Origin: Planctomycetota bacterium | GTDB lineage: Bacteria; Planctomycetota; Phycisphaerae; UBA1845; UTPLA1 | DNA length: 64,000 bases | Assembly (NCBI GenBank): GCA_016712275.1 | Contig: JADJRI010000022.1 | Coordinates: 1 to 64,000, forward strand | Reading direction: 5' to 3' | In this document: positions 55,023 through 63,736 of the stretch, one piece after another | Numbering within the stretch: position 1 is the stretch's first letter | How the letters are laid out: every line of letters starts with the position of its first letter | Translations under genes and position numbers: made by a program | The notes under the pieces: model-generated | Databases searched by the model: none | Seen by the model: the letters and a program-made list of their open reading frames with translations, nothing else | What the model was told of the DNA's origin: nothing

Positions 55023-56108
55023 TTAGCCCTTGGACATCAACTCACGCAGGGATTTGATTGACTTGTAATAAGACAGCACGTCCTGGTAGGACTGACCTTC
55101 GCTGCCTTTCACGAGAGCGGCGGCATCCATCTGGTGTTTGATCGCCTCGTCGATCATGCCGAATTCACATTCGACCTGTGCGAGAACAGCCAGCGTTTCC
55201 GCGTCCTGTCCTTTCTTCAAGTCATTGGCGCGTCTTGCACAACGAAGCATCATGCCGGGATTGCGGCGGGACAGCTCTGTTCCCAATTCCATCATGACGA
55301 AGTCGCGCATCGAGTTCTCTGAATCCCAGAATGTTGTCTCAATCGTGGAGTCAAACGAAGCGGCCTCCTCCGTTCGTTCGAATTCACGAAGGAGCTGACG
55401 CTTGATCAGGTAAGCCCGCATTTCACGCGGCTTGAAGGAGATCAGCTTTTCGAGCGTGGCAATGACCTTTTTCTGCACGTCGGTGCGTTTTTCTGCGTCT
55501 TCGATCGCTTGAAGCGATCCGTAGGTCTGCTGCAATTCCGTCATCATTTCGTCATACTTGGTTTGCGTTTCGGCGGCCTTCTTGGCAGCTTCGACATCAA
55601 ACTTACCGGCCATGACTTCTTTTATGGTGGAATCGAAGGATTCCGTGTCCAGCGGGTTGCCACTCCATACGACGTGCGACGTTTTGTCGACGATGAATGC
55701 ATGAGGAATTCCCTCGATATCGTCGGTCCATGCATCGCTCGTCGCCATGTCCGCGTCAACGGCCACATGGTAGGGCATGTCGGGCCCCTTTTTCATGAAC
55801 GCCTCGACGACTTTTTCATCTTCATTGCTGACGCCGATGATAACCAGACCATCTTTGGCGTAGTTCTTGTGAAGCTCGGCCAGGTGGGGAATGCTTCGTT
55901 TCCAGGGTCCGCACCAGGTGGCCCAAAATTCGACCACAATGACATGCTTGTCGGCTTCCTTCTCACCTGGCAGGGCGGGCGCTTTGGTGGTCATCCATTT
56001 GGAAACTTTGACCGTCGGTGCTTTGTCACCGATTTTCGGCGAAGCCCAGATTGTGGAGTTAAGAATGAATGTCACCAGCGTGGCTGCGAGAATGGTCGAA
56101 TTTCGCAT
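55023..56108 (-). CDS. TlpA-like thioredoxin-fold protein with atypical CxxW site
   Basis: Start at MRNSTILAATLVTFIL (ATG 56108, AAGGA upstream), with a signal peptide. The thioredoxin domain reads VIVVEFWATWCGPWKRSIPH. Here the usual C-x-x-C has become C66-G-P-W69 (codon TGG), so a disulfide at this site is impossible, though the fold (LAELHKNYAKDGLVIIGVSN, cis-Pro IEGIPHAFIVD) is kept. The C-terminal half (~200 residues) is helical and TPR-like (KVIATLEKLISFKPREMRAY, AQVECEFGMIDEAI). Likely extracytoplasmic. Probably a redox-inactive or single-Cys variant. Confidence 0.75.
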   Translation of the reverse strand: MRNSTILAATLVTFILNSTIWASPKIGDKAPTVKVSKWMTTKAPALPGEKEADKHVIVVEFWATWCGPWKRSIPHLAELHKNYAKDGLVIIGVSNEDEKVVEAFMKKGPDMPYHVAVDADMATSDAWTDDIEGIPHAFIVDKTSHVVWSGNPLDTESFDSTIKEVMAGKFDVEAAKKAAETQTKYDEMMTELQQTYGSLQAIEDAEKRTDVQKKVIATLEKLISFKPREMRAYLIKRQLLREFERTEEAASFDSTIETTFWDSENSMRDFVMMELGTELSRRNPGMMLRCARRANDLKKGQDAETLAVLAQVECEFGMIDEAIKHQMDAAALVKGSEGQSYQDVLSYYKSIKSLRELMSKG

Positions 56109-56243
56109 CGATCCTTTCCTTTCTGTCGGCATGCGAGCCGCTCTTTTGCGGTACTCTGAGATCCTTCGAATCGCCAACAAGATAACGCCGTGCATCGGAA
56201 TCGTCCATGAATGCACAGAAATCCCGCGACTTATTCCCGATAC

Positions 56244-56280
56244 TGGTAAAGATTGGTGTGGCGCGGTCGCCCCCGGTTGT
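56244..56280. repeat. TGGTAAAG...CGCCCCCGG element, copy 2
   Basis: Matches 49282-49318 with unchanged spacing (29 of 37 identical by eye). No right inverted arm (CTTTACCAG) is seen after it, unlike copy 1. It lies 35-71 nt upstream of the transferase gene at 56315. Confidence 0.55.
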
Positions 56281-56314
56281 TTCCTCCCTCATAATGGCGG
56301 CGTGGAGCCTATGA

Positions 56315-57033
56315 ATGTCGTCCGAGCATGAAGCAACCGGCGTTCGACTGCGACTGTATCAATCGGAGCCGCATCCATGTCCATATTTGGCGAACCGCAC
56401 TGCCACCGATCAATATACGGTGACGGATCAAATCGATCCGTTTGATTTCCAGATACTGATGGACAATGGTTTTCGCCGGAGCGGCCGAATCGTCTATCGT
56501 CCGCGCTGTGTCGGGTGTTCGGAGTGCATTCCCATTCGGGTTCCGGTGGATCGGTTCCTTCCCAGCCGCTCGCAACGTCGTGCAATTCGCCGCAACGCCG
56601 ATGTTGAAGTGGATGTCGGCCGTCCGGTATCAACCGATGAGAATGGCGCATCTACCAGGCCTACCTCGAGGATCAGCATGAAACCCGTCCCGGCGGCAGT
56701 CGGGATTCGTTCGAGCGATTTCTTTATGAATCACCGACCATGACGCTGGAAATGACTTATCGCGTCGGCGGCCGGATCGGCGGCATCGGAATTGTCGATG
56801 TGACACCCGCCTGTCTCTCGTCGGTGTATTTCTATTTCGATCCCGCATTTCGCAAGCGGCGCTTCGGCGTGCTGTCGGCGCTCTTTGAGATTCAGGAATG
56901 CCGAAGGCAGAATCTGCCGTACTGGTATGCAGGCTACTATGTACGGGATTGTGCGCAGATGAAATACAAGGCGGAGTATCGGCCTTTTGAACTGCTCGGT
57001 TCCGACGGCCAATGGCACCCGCAAGACTCCTGA
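56315..57033 (+). CDS. bpt: Aspartate/glutamate leucyl-transferase or arginyltransferase (Bpt/Ate family), frameshifted
   Basis: N-degron pathway transferase that adds Leu (or Arg) from tRNA to the N-terminus of substrate proteins. Start near 56315, MSSEHEATGVRLRLYQSEPH. N-terminal domain: HPCPYLANRTATDQYTVTDQ and FRRSGRIVYRPRCVGCSECI (conserved Cys). C-terminal GNAT-like domain: MTYRVGGRIGGIGIVDVTPA, SVYFYFDPAFRKRRFGVLSA and YWYAGYYVRDCAQMKYKAEY (AQMxYKxx[YF]xP). The frame changes near 56642: a missing A restores TDEKWRIYQAYLEDQH. The second ATG-opened frame (56740) covers the C-terminus. Confidence 0.82.
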
Positions 57034-57414
57034 TTTTACTTTATTTCCGGATCATTTCGGAATTATGTGATGGGACGAGATCCAAGCACCGATATCTGGT
57101 TCGCCGCGGAGCGGCCCGCAAGAGCGAGAAATCGTACGGAGTACGACGCTGACCGGAGCACGAGTTTGCCGGGACGGCTCCTTCGGGATGCCGCCGCAAG
57201 TCGGGTGTCGGCGAAATTGCATGCAAGACGTGATGAGGCCGCTGGAGGGCGGCTTCATGCGTTTTTACGCCGCGATGAGTGTTACCGCTTTTGCAGCTGC
57301 GAAGACCAATTAGGACATGCAATGACCGAATAAACCGTCGTTAAGACGCCGGCACGTATCGCCGATAAGCCGATTGCCCCGCAGGCTTGTCCGGGGCGAC
57401 TGGAGTTTTGGCAC
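57034..57414. other. Intergenic region without recognised gene
   Basis: About 380 nt. Short frames are open on both strands (57067-57333 plus, 57041-57322 minus), but none has an SD or a family pattern, and composition is like other noncoding stretches. A promoter for the HDOD gene is expected near the right end. No RNA gene recognised. Confidence 0.4.
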
Positions 57415-58356
57415 ATGATGCATTCGGAAACACTCGAGACTATCAAGCGGTCCGCCTCGCTGCCTTCGATTCCCATCGTCGCAACGCGATGCTATGAGAT
57501 GACGCAGGATGCGAACTGCGACTATGACAAACTCGTCGACCTCCTGACGACGGACCCCGGCATATCCGCCAGCGTGCTGAAACTTGCCAATTCACCGCAT
57601 TTCGGCGTGACCCGACAGGTTTCCACGCTGAAGCAGGCCATTTCACTGCTCGGCGTGAAGCGCATTCGCGAACTGGTTCTGGTTCGATATCTCGTTCAGA
57701 AAACCGAGGAGATGCCGAACGACAAGATCGACATCAATTACTATTGGCGCCTGTCACTCACAACCGCAATTCTCACATCAAAGTTCGCGGATGCCGTGGC
57801 GCCGCATCATCGTGACGAGGCATTCATGGGCGGCCTCCTGGCCGATGTGGGTGTCATCGTATTGTCGCGGGCGCTGCCCAAACAATACGCCTCAATTGCG
57901 GCAAAATACCAGCCCCATGAATCGGAAGACTGGATTGGCGGCGAATATGGACTCATGGGCGTCACCCACGGCGAAGTCACCGCGATGGTGCTCGAGCAAT
58001 GGAATTTGCCTCAGACGCTTGTGCAGGCGGTGCGATATCATCACGCGCTGCCGACCAGCATTCCTACGGATTGCAAGGGTGCGATCCTCGCCCGCATCAT
58101 CAACGGCTCCGGCAGCTTTGCCAAGGTACTTTCGCAAACGAGCAACTCATCGTCAGCGGTTGATACGTGCCGGGCGGCGATGGATCGGGTCAATCTCGAT
58201 GTGCATGTCCTTATTCGGGCGCTGGACGGCATCGACGAAGAGATTTCGCGCATGGCGGAATTGCTCGGCGTCGATGTGCTCAACAGCAAGGTCTTCAATT
58301 TGATCTGCAAGCAGCTCGTCGCCAATCTTGAAAATACGGTCGCGATTTCAAGCTGA
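57415..58356 (+). CDS. HDOD domain signalling protein
   Basis: 313 residues, intact. The HDOD domain fills residues ~10-230: PSIPIVATRCYEMTQDANCD, LTTDPGISASVLKLANSPHF, TLKQAISLLGVKRIRELVLV, FMGGLLADVGVIVLSRALP, VTHGEVTAMVLEQWNLPQTL and AVRYHHALP. HDOD proteins are enzymatically inactive relatives of HD phosphodiesterases and act in signal transduction (motility, stress, c-di-GMP networks). The C-terminal ~80 residues are helical. No receiver or output domain is attached. Convergent with the subtilase gene. Confidence 0.85.
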   Translation: MMHSETLETIKRSASLPSIPIVATRCYEMTQDANCDYDKLVDLLTTDPGISASVLKLANSPHFGVTRQVSTLKQAISLLGVKRIRELVLVRYLVQKTEEMPNDKIDINYYWRLSLTTAILTSKFADAVAPHHRDEAFMGGLLADVGVIVLSRALPKQYASIAAKYQPHESEDWIGGEYGLMGVTHGEVTAMVLEQWNLPQTLVQAVRYHHALPTSIPTDCKGAILARIINGSGSFAKVLSQTSNSSSAVDTCRAAMDRVNLDVHVLIRALDGIDEEISRMAELLGVDVLNSKVFNLICKQLVANLENTVAISS

Positions 58357-58420
58357 GAATGACTGATTGCAGCGCCACAATCCGCATGGCGTCGGTTGTG
58401 TGCAGGTGCATGCGGGACCA

Positions 58421-59752
58421 TCATTCCTCGCGAATCAACACTTCGACGATGGATCGCTCCGAGAGTTTCTCGACAGCTCTTACAAATCCAATGCGCTTTG
58501 ATCCATCGGGGCCTGCCGGCGATTTCAGATTGATATTGTACTTCACCACCGCCGGAATGCCCGGATAGAGTGTCGTGCTGGCGACATCTCCCCGCTTGGC
58601 ATCGATGGCGACCGGATGGGCGTACAGATAATCAATGTCAATTTCGAATGAAGCCGAATCTTCCTTGTTTGCATGGGTGAAGGCGGGGCGTATTTCCAGC
58701 TTGCATGCGACGCTGTCCGCCGAGGGCTTCGGGTTCGATGCGGTCAGTTCGGCCTCGGGCTCGGCCAGCCCGTCCTGGCCGATGGCATGGCCGTCGGGAT
58801 CGTAAAGATTGATGGCGCAGTCCGTGAATTTCATGTAGTCTTCTTCCGACGTTCGAATCCTGATTCGAACGCTGCCGAAATCCTTCGAAAAATTGATTGG
58901 AATGGTCGCGGTGTCCTTGTCCGGCGTCAATGACTCAGTGACAGACTTTCGGCATCCTTCGAGCGTGCCCTTGAGATCGACAATGGCGGGGCGGTCGAAT
59001 TGGTTGGTGAGCGTCAGTTTGCCGGGCGCCTTGCCGGAGTCGGCGGCGAACTTGGTTGGGCTTTCATGCGGAGCGGAAATGCCGTCAAAGCGGACTTCAA
59101 GGTTGTACGGCGAGATTTCCGCGGCCCGTTCGCTGGTCACGGGGATTTCCCAGACACCGGGCGTCAGTTCCTTGGAAACGGTGAAGGTCGATTCCAGCTT
59201 GTCGTTTTTCGTGTCGACTCTGACGGCGTATCGCGGCTGCATCGATCGGCCGTCCGGACGAAATAGATAGTAAGTCTGGGCCGCGCTGGCTTGGCCTTGT
59301 GGCGCTGTCAATTTCAGATGCATGGCGCTCGCGCCCGCGGGAACATCCACGAAATGGCGGTTGACCTTCCAACCCGTCACGCTTTCAAAACGATTGCCTG
59401 CCGGCGAACCGGGCACTGACACGGAATAACCCGATTCACTGGTCGCGCGCAATGGAACCACAACGCTGCTGACAATTCGCAATAAGGGGTAATCACCGTC
59501 GTATCCCGTAATCGTGGCGACGTGTAAACCCGGCGTTTGCGCCAATTCCTCGGAATAGCGAAAGCGAAGTTCCGCCGACTGTTCGCTGCGAAAGTAGATT
59601 TGATCCTGCTCAATCCTGCACCACGATGCGTCCGATTTGAGCGTCAGCGCTTTGAAAATGCCGTGATGGCCGTGGCATCCGCCGTCGGCACGAAGACCGG
59701 TTTGATCGTAAAGACCTGTTCTCTGCCGGCGGGATAAAAATCTCCGCGCCAA
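58421..59752 (-). CDS. TPPII-like subtilase, C-terminal segment
   Basis: Continuation of the 61308 gene after a frame change near 59700. About 420 residues of beta-sandwich-like sequence: LHVATITGYDGDYPLLRIVS, WKVNRHFVDVPAGASAMHLK, VSKELTPGVWEIPVTSERAA and VDLKGTLEGCRKSV, as in the C-terminal scaffold of tripeptidyl-peptidase II-like proteases. No second catalytic site. Stop at 58421, 65 nt past the HDOD stop on the other strand. Confidence 0.75.
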   Translation of the reverse strand: MARRFLSRRQRTGLYDQTGLRADGGCHGHHGIFKALTLKSDASWCRIEQDQIYFRSEQSAELRFRYSEELAQTPGLHVATITGYDGDYPLLRIVSSVVVPLRATSESGYSVSVPGSPAGNRFESVTGWKVNRHFVDVPAGASAMHLKLTAPQGQASAAQTYYLFRPDGRSMQPRYAVRVDTKNDKLESTFTVSKELTPGVWEIPVTSERAAEISPYNLEVRFDGISAPHESPTKFAADSGKAPGKLTLTNQFDRPAIVDLKGTLEGCRKSVTESLTPDKDTATIPINFSKDFGSVRIRIRTSEEDYMKFTDCAINLYDPDGHAIGQDGLAEPEAELTASNPKPSADSVACKLEIRPAFTHANKEDSASFEIDIDYLYAHPVAIDAKRGDVASTTLYPGIPAVVKYNINLKSPAGPDGSKRIGFVRAVEKLSERSIVEVLIREE

Positions 59753-61308
59753 TAAGCCGCCGGTGCAGTTCCGCTTGCTGCGAGTGGGCTTTCGGTGGCA
59801 ATGTCGAATTGATAGAGCGGATCATTGGCGCGCGTCTCTGCGATTTGGACAACCGCCTGGAGGGCCTCAATGAGATTGGGAACGCCCGCGCCATAATCGA
59901 GTGTGGTATAGTGGTCCAACGGCTTGGCGGTTGCTTTGAGTGCCTGTTTCACCCAGTCCGCGCGCGGAATGACTTTCTCATTGCGAAGCTGCTGAGAAAG
60001 CAGCGCGCACAAGCCGGCGCAATAAGGCGAGGCCATGCTCGTACCCTGCCAGAAGTCGCCGCGCTTGTTCCAACGCGGCACCGTCGACGTCATCATGCCC
60101 GGACACGCCACATCCGGCTTGTCGAGTTCGCCGCCGCGCGAACTGAATTGCGTCAATTGCGGCGCATCGATTTTCTCGCCGCGCACATCAGAGGCCGTGT
60201 CCACCGCCAGCAAAGCCGCCACGCTGATCGCGGCCGTCGCGGCAGCCGGCGTCCCGACGGATGACAAGCCGGGACCGTTGTTGCCCGCGCTCGTGCAGAC
60301 AATCAGGTTAGGGTTTTCAATCAGCAGGGTGTTGAGAAACTGATCGATGTCTGAGTGGCCTTCCTGTATCGAGCCGATGCCATAACTCAGGTTGCACACC
60401 ACCGTGACGTTATTTTCACGGGCATATTTTGCCGCATATTCGAAACAGGCTCTCTTCGCGCCGGTCGTCGTCGCGCCGCCGGCAAGACTGTTGTGACCCA
60501 GCTTGAGGCTGATTACTTTTGCACCGGGCGCAACCCCATGGAAATCCTTTTGCCCCTGAATCTGATGACCCGCCGCGATGCCGGCCACGTGCGTTCCGTG
60601 TCCGCCATCGTCAAAGTGAATAGAAACCGTGCGCTTCTTGACGAAAATGTTGACCGCGCAAGTCATGGGCTCGAATTGTTTTTCCGGCTTGTTGCGTGGA
60701 AACGTGAAACGGTCATATCTGAGCTTGTAATTCTTGAGCGGCTTGTCGTCGGAAAAGTCACGATTCTGATTCGTGTCAATTATGCAAAGCGCTTCGTCGT
60801 CGGTGCCATCATTCTGACTGACGACACAGATGCCAAACAAATCGTCCTTCTTTCCATTGTCGTTCATGTCGGGAACACTTGAGTTCTGGAACAGCTTTTC
60901 TTCGAGAACGCCGAACCAGATGGTCGTGCCGGCCGGGCGACTTTCAGCGGCGGGCGGAACATACAATTCCGGCTTGCCGTCCGCGTCGTACCGAACGATG
61001 TGATCGCCTCCTTCGTTCCAGGTGGCACGGGCGATGGACACATCGCCCTCTGTCGAGAAATCCTGTACGTCGATGACCTTCATTTCGCCGGTTGTCGTGG
61101 TCTGCAAACCCGGGACATCCATGTCGACGCCGGTGTCCAATACTGCGATGACAATGCCCCGACCATCGAGATTCGGGTTTTGCTTGCGCGCCTCATCCAC
61201 GTTTGACGTGGAGAGCGAAAGTTGAGTCCAGGGAATTGGAGATTGGGCAAAACCGACGGGACATGCGATGAAAGCACCAACCAGTGCGGCAACACGACAA
61301 ATCTTCAT
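59644..61308 (-). CDS. Secreted subtilisin-family serine protease (S8, TPPII-like), catalytic segment
   Basis: Start ATG 61308 with GGAG upstream, signal peptide MKICRVAALVGAFIACPVGF. Catalytic triad: D58 (VIAVLDTGVDM), H237 (FDDGGHGTHVAGI), S424 (GTSMASP), with oxyanion Asn at AGNNGP (N343). The Asp-His distance (~180 residues) is far longer than in subtilisin and matches tripeptidyl-peptidase II (D44, H264, S449 in the literature). The insert carries acidic NDNGKKDD and NQNRDFSDDKP motifs that may bind calcium. The frame fails near 59700; the C-terminal domain is in the next frame. Extracytoplasmic processing or nutrient protease; in or behind the outer membrane is unknown. Confidence 0.85.
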   Translation of the reverse strand: MKICRVAALVGAFIACPVGFAQSPIPWTQLSLSTSNVDEARKQNPNLDGRGIVIAVLDTGVDMDVPGLQTTTTGEMKVIDVQDFSTEGDVSIARATWNEGGDHIVRYDADGKPELYVPPAAESRPAGTTIWFGVLEEKLFQNSSVPDMNDNGKKDDLFGICVVSQNDGTDDEALCIIDTNQNRDFSDDKPLKNYKLRYDRFTFPRNKPEKQFEPMTCAVNIFVKKRTVSIHFDDGGHGTHVAGIAAGHQIQGQKDFHGVAPGAKVISLKLGHNSLAGGATTTGAKRACFEYAAKYARENNVTVVCNLSYGIGSIQEGHSDIDQFLNTLLIENPNLIVCTSAGNNGPGLSSVGTPAAATAAISVAALLAVDTASDVRGEKIDAPQLTQFSSRGGELDKPDVACPGMMTSTVPRWNKRGDFWQGTSMASPYCAGLCALLSQQLRNEKVIPRADWVKQALKATAKPLDHYTTLDYGAGVPNLIEALQAVVQIAETRANDPLYQFDIATESPLAASGTAPAAYWRGDFYPAGREQVFTIKPVFVPTADATAITAFSKR

Positions 61309-61489
61309 AAGTGTGACTCCGATATTGACAGAGCAACGTCGCCGACAAAGCCCCTCCTGCCGGTCTCGACGGGCAAAACAGGTATAACGCAGTGCGCCGA
61401 TTCCGTCCACGCCGCAAGTGGAATCGGGCATCGAAGCCGGCATGCAATCGAATCGGAATCATGCTGATTCCGTTGAATGTGTCGATTTG

Positions 61490-61527
61490 CAGGAAATAAA
61501 CAACGCCCCGGCCGAGTGGGTCGGGGC
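61490..61527 (-). terminator. Intrinsic terminator after the DUF3352-like gene
   Basis: Stem GCCCCGGCC (61505-61513) pairs with GGTCGGGGC (61519-61527, one mismatch), followed on the minus strand by GTTGTTTATTTCC. It lies 67 nt past the stop at 61594. A short direct repeat GTGGAGTGTC occurs twice at 61534-61553. Confidence 0.6.
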
Positions 61528-61593
61528 GCTCCCGTGGAGTGTCGTGGAGTGTCTTGAACTGTCGCAAACTCGGTTGGTTCGCGCAGTTTGGAT

Positions 61594-62230
61594 TTAGAGT
61601 GCTTCCTTCGGCTTTTTGTCCTTTGCATTCTTTGCCGTCTTGGCTTCGGAGGTGCCCTCGTCGGAATCTTCGGCCAGTTCATATCGCCGGCCGGCGGAGG
61701 GCGCAAATGTGCCGGTCGCGGCGTTGATGACCGGGCCGAACTGCTTGAGCGCGTCGTTGATTCTCGGCAGACCGGCAATCGCAAACTTTACGGAAAACTG
61801 GTTGGTCGATTGGCTGACGGCAAACCAGGTCATTGTGTCGCGACACAATTGCGACACCGGGTTTGCAACCATCGCGACTTCGACATCGTTTACGCCAGTC
61901 GCGACCTGTGCCATCCGTCCGACATGCGCGGCGAACATGATGCTCGTGTCCTTGGACATGCGCGACACAACCAATCCAAGGGCGTCGTCATCGAGAATCG
62001 ACTTCTTTTTCTCATGGGCGCGAACCGTCGCCTTGAGCGCCGTCCGTGTCAGTCCGAAGGCGATGCAGCCGTCCAGTTCGCTGAGGTAGACCTTACCCAA
62101 TTCTGGGATTTCATACGCAATCGCCTCGGTGCCGCCGATGCGGACCGATTGCGGTTCCACCGGCTTGTCGCCGCCAAGCAGCCCCGGCAACTTTAGAATC
62201 TCGTTCCACAGCGCCGCACGCGACTTTTCA
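61594..62230 (-). CDS. Secreted protein of unknown function (DUF3352-like), C-terminal segment
   Basis: Continuation of the 63557 gene after a frame change near 62225 (NDVEKSRAALWNEILKLPGL). Contains GGTEAIAYEIPELGKVYLSE, LDGCIAFGLTRTALKATVRA, SRMSKDTSIMFAAHVGRMAQ and a C-terminal Lys/Glu/Ala-rich tail (SEAKTAKNAKDKKPKEAL). Stop at 61594. No catalytic motif. Confidence 0.6.
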
Positions 62231-63557
62231 CATCGTTCACGGCCATCACCGCGCCGATATTCGGCACCGGATCGGCCCTTCGGCCCTTTCCGATTTGACC
62301 CATCGGCCCCGGCACAACGTAAACGCACAATTCTTGAATATTGCCGAAAAACTCGCGGCCGATGTCGAAACCGGAAATGGCGACGGTCGATTTGTCGTTG
62401 CGCGCCACCGACTTCGAAGAACCGGTCTCCACCGCCGGATTCAGTCCAATTCCGAAGACGGCGGCCGCATCTGCCGGAACTTTTCTCAGGCAATTCCGGC
62501 TCATCGGTGTCAGTCGTAGGAAGTTGTAAACGAGGCTGTGGTGATCGTCGGCCAGTCTAACGGCGACTTGCGCGCCCAGAATGCCATCATCGACGCCCAG
62601 CGAAAAGGTCACCCATCGCAAACTATCCAGATCGGCAAAGGCATTCACCTTGGCGAAGTCATCGCGGTCGCGGTCGTCGATCTGCTGTTTGACGGCGGTC
62701 ATGCACTTTTGAAGGTCGACAAATCCGAAAAGTGTTCCATGAAGGCGGGCATCGGACGAGTCTTTCAGTTGCTCGCTGGTCGCCAGCGACTCTTTTGAGC
62801 GCCCCTGAATGCGGTCGACCACGCCTTCTACCAACCCACGACCGGTTCCAACAATGAAAAGCGATTCCGTGAGGACGCCCGTCACTTCTCCGATTTCAGG
62901 CAAGTGCGTGCCAAATGTCGGCATCGCGCGAATTTTTTCCGCGGTCGGAGCAAATTGAAACGCCGTTTCCAAAATTCCCTTCATCATCGTGACATCGCCA
63001 AAATGGATCACAGCCACGGCGGCGGGCGGCTTGTCTCCTTCGAAGTCTAAATCGGTAACGGCCACCGCCATCCCACCGAAGGACGCCAAGGCATCGAATA
63101 CAGCCGGACTGATAACGATTTCGCTGGGCACGTGGAATGGAATGTTCGACTGGATGCTGGGGCGCGAACCCAATGCTTCCTTCACGGATTTCTCACTCAA
63201 GCCCAACATGCCGGCCAGTTGGCGAAGAATCTCGCCGGGTCGCTTAACTTCGACATAGGCAATCGCGTCGCTCGGCATGACGCTGGCGAAGTTTTGCGCG
63301 ATGAGTTGATCCCGACAGCGATCTGACCCCGCCTGCGCGACGCGCACCGCTTCAGGCGAAAGCCCCGATTGGAGGATTTTGTCATAGAGTGTTCGAGCCT
63401 GCGCGTAATCCTTGCTCTGGTGTTCGAGGAAGTAAGCGCGGTAGAGTTCGGGCGACTCGGCGGGCTCATTGACCAGGGCCGCGTGAAGCGGCAAAGTGCT
63501 GCCGGCCAGTGATAAAACGACAATCAGCATTCTGCAAAATACCTGCGGACGAGACAT
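62193..63557 (-). CDS. Secreted protein of unknown function (DUF3352-like), N-terminal segment
   Basis: Start ATG 63557 with AAGGAGG 8 nt upstream; the longer open frame to 63707 is not supported. Signal peptide MSRPQVFCRMLIVVLSLAGS ... PLHA. The N-terminus (ELYRAYFLEHQSKDYAQART) is TPR-like. The rest reads as repeated alpha/beta units found in DUF3352-type and planctomycete exported proteins: PSDAIAYVEVKRPGEILRQL, GGMAVAVTDLDFEG, VIHFGDVTMMKGILETAFQF, LFIVGTGRGLVEGVVDRIQG and LRWVTFSLGVDDGILGAQVA. Function unknown; upstream of the TPPII-like protease on the same strand. Confidence 0.65.
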   Translation of the reverse strand: MSRPQVFCRMLIVVLSLAGSTLPLHAALVNEPAESPELYRAYFLEHQSKDYAQARTLYDKILQSGLSPEAVRVAQAGSDRCRDQLIAQNFASVMPSDAIAYVEVKRPGEILRQLAGMLGLSEKSVKEALGSRPSIQSNIPFHVPSEIVISPAVFDALASFGGMAVAVTDLDFEGDKPPAAVAVIHFGDVTMMKGILETAFQFAPTAEKIRAMPTFGTHLPEIGEVTGVLTESLFIVGTGRGLVEGVVDRIQGRSKESLATSEQLKDSSDARLHGTLFGFVDLQKCMTAVKQQIDDRDRDDFAKVNAFADLDSLRWVTFSLGVDDGILGAQVAVRLADDHHSLVYNFLRLTPMSRNCLRKVPADAAAVFGIGLNPAVETGSSKSVARNDKSTVAISGFDIGREFFGNIQELCVYVVPGPMGQIGKGRRADPVPNIGAVMAVNDVKSRVRRCGTRF

Positions 63558-63736
63558 GATCGATACCTCCTTCAAACAGGCTGAGCCAGGTTGGAACAAA
63601 AAAGGGGCCTCCACGCCTCGTGCCGAACAGGTCGCGGTGGGGGCTATCCGGATATTGTCATTGAGCGACGAATTATTCCGAAAAAATGCCGGAAAACTGA
63701 TTGGCACGAAAAGTTACGATTTGGAGGCCGGTGTCG

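Noticed and set aside
57067..57333. 88-codon plus-strand frame between the transferase and HDOD genes
   Set aside because: Arg-rich composition typical of GC-rich noncoding DNA and no start signal.
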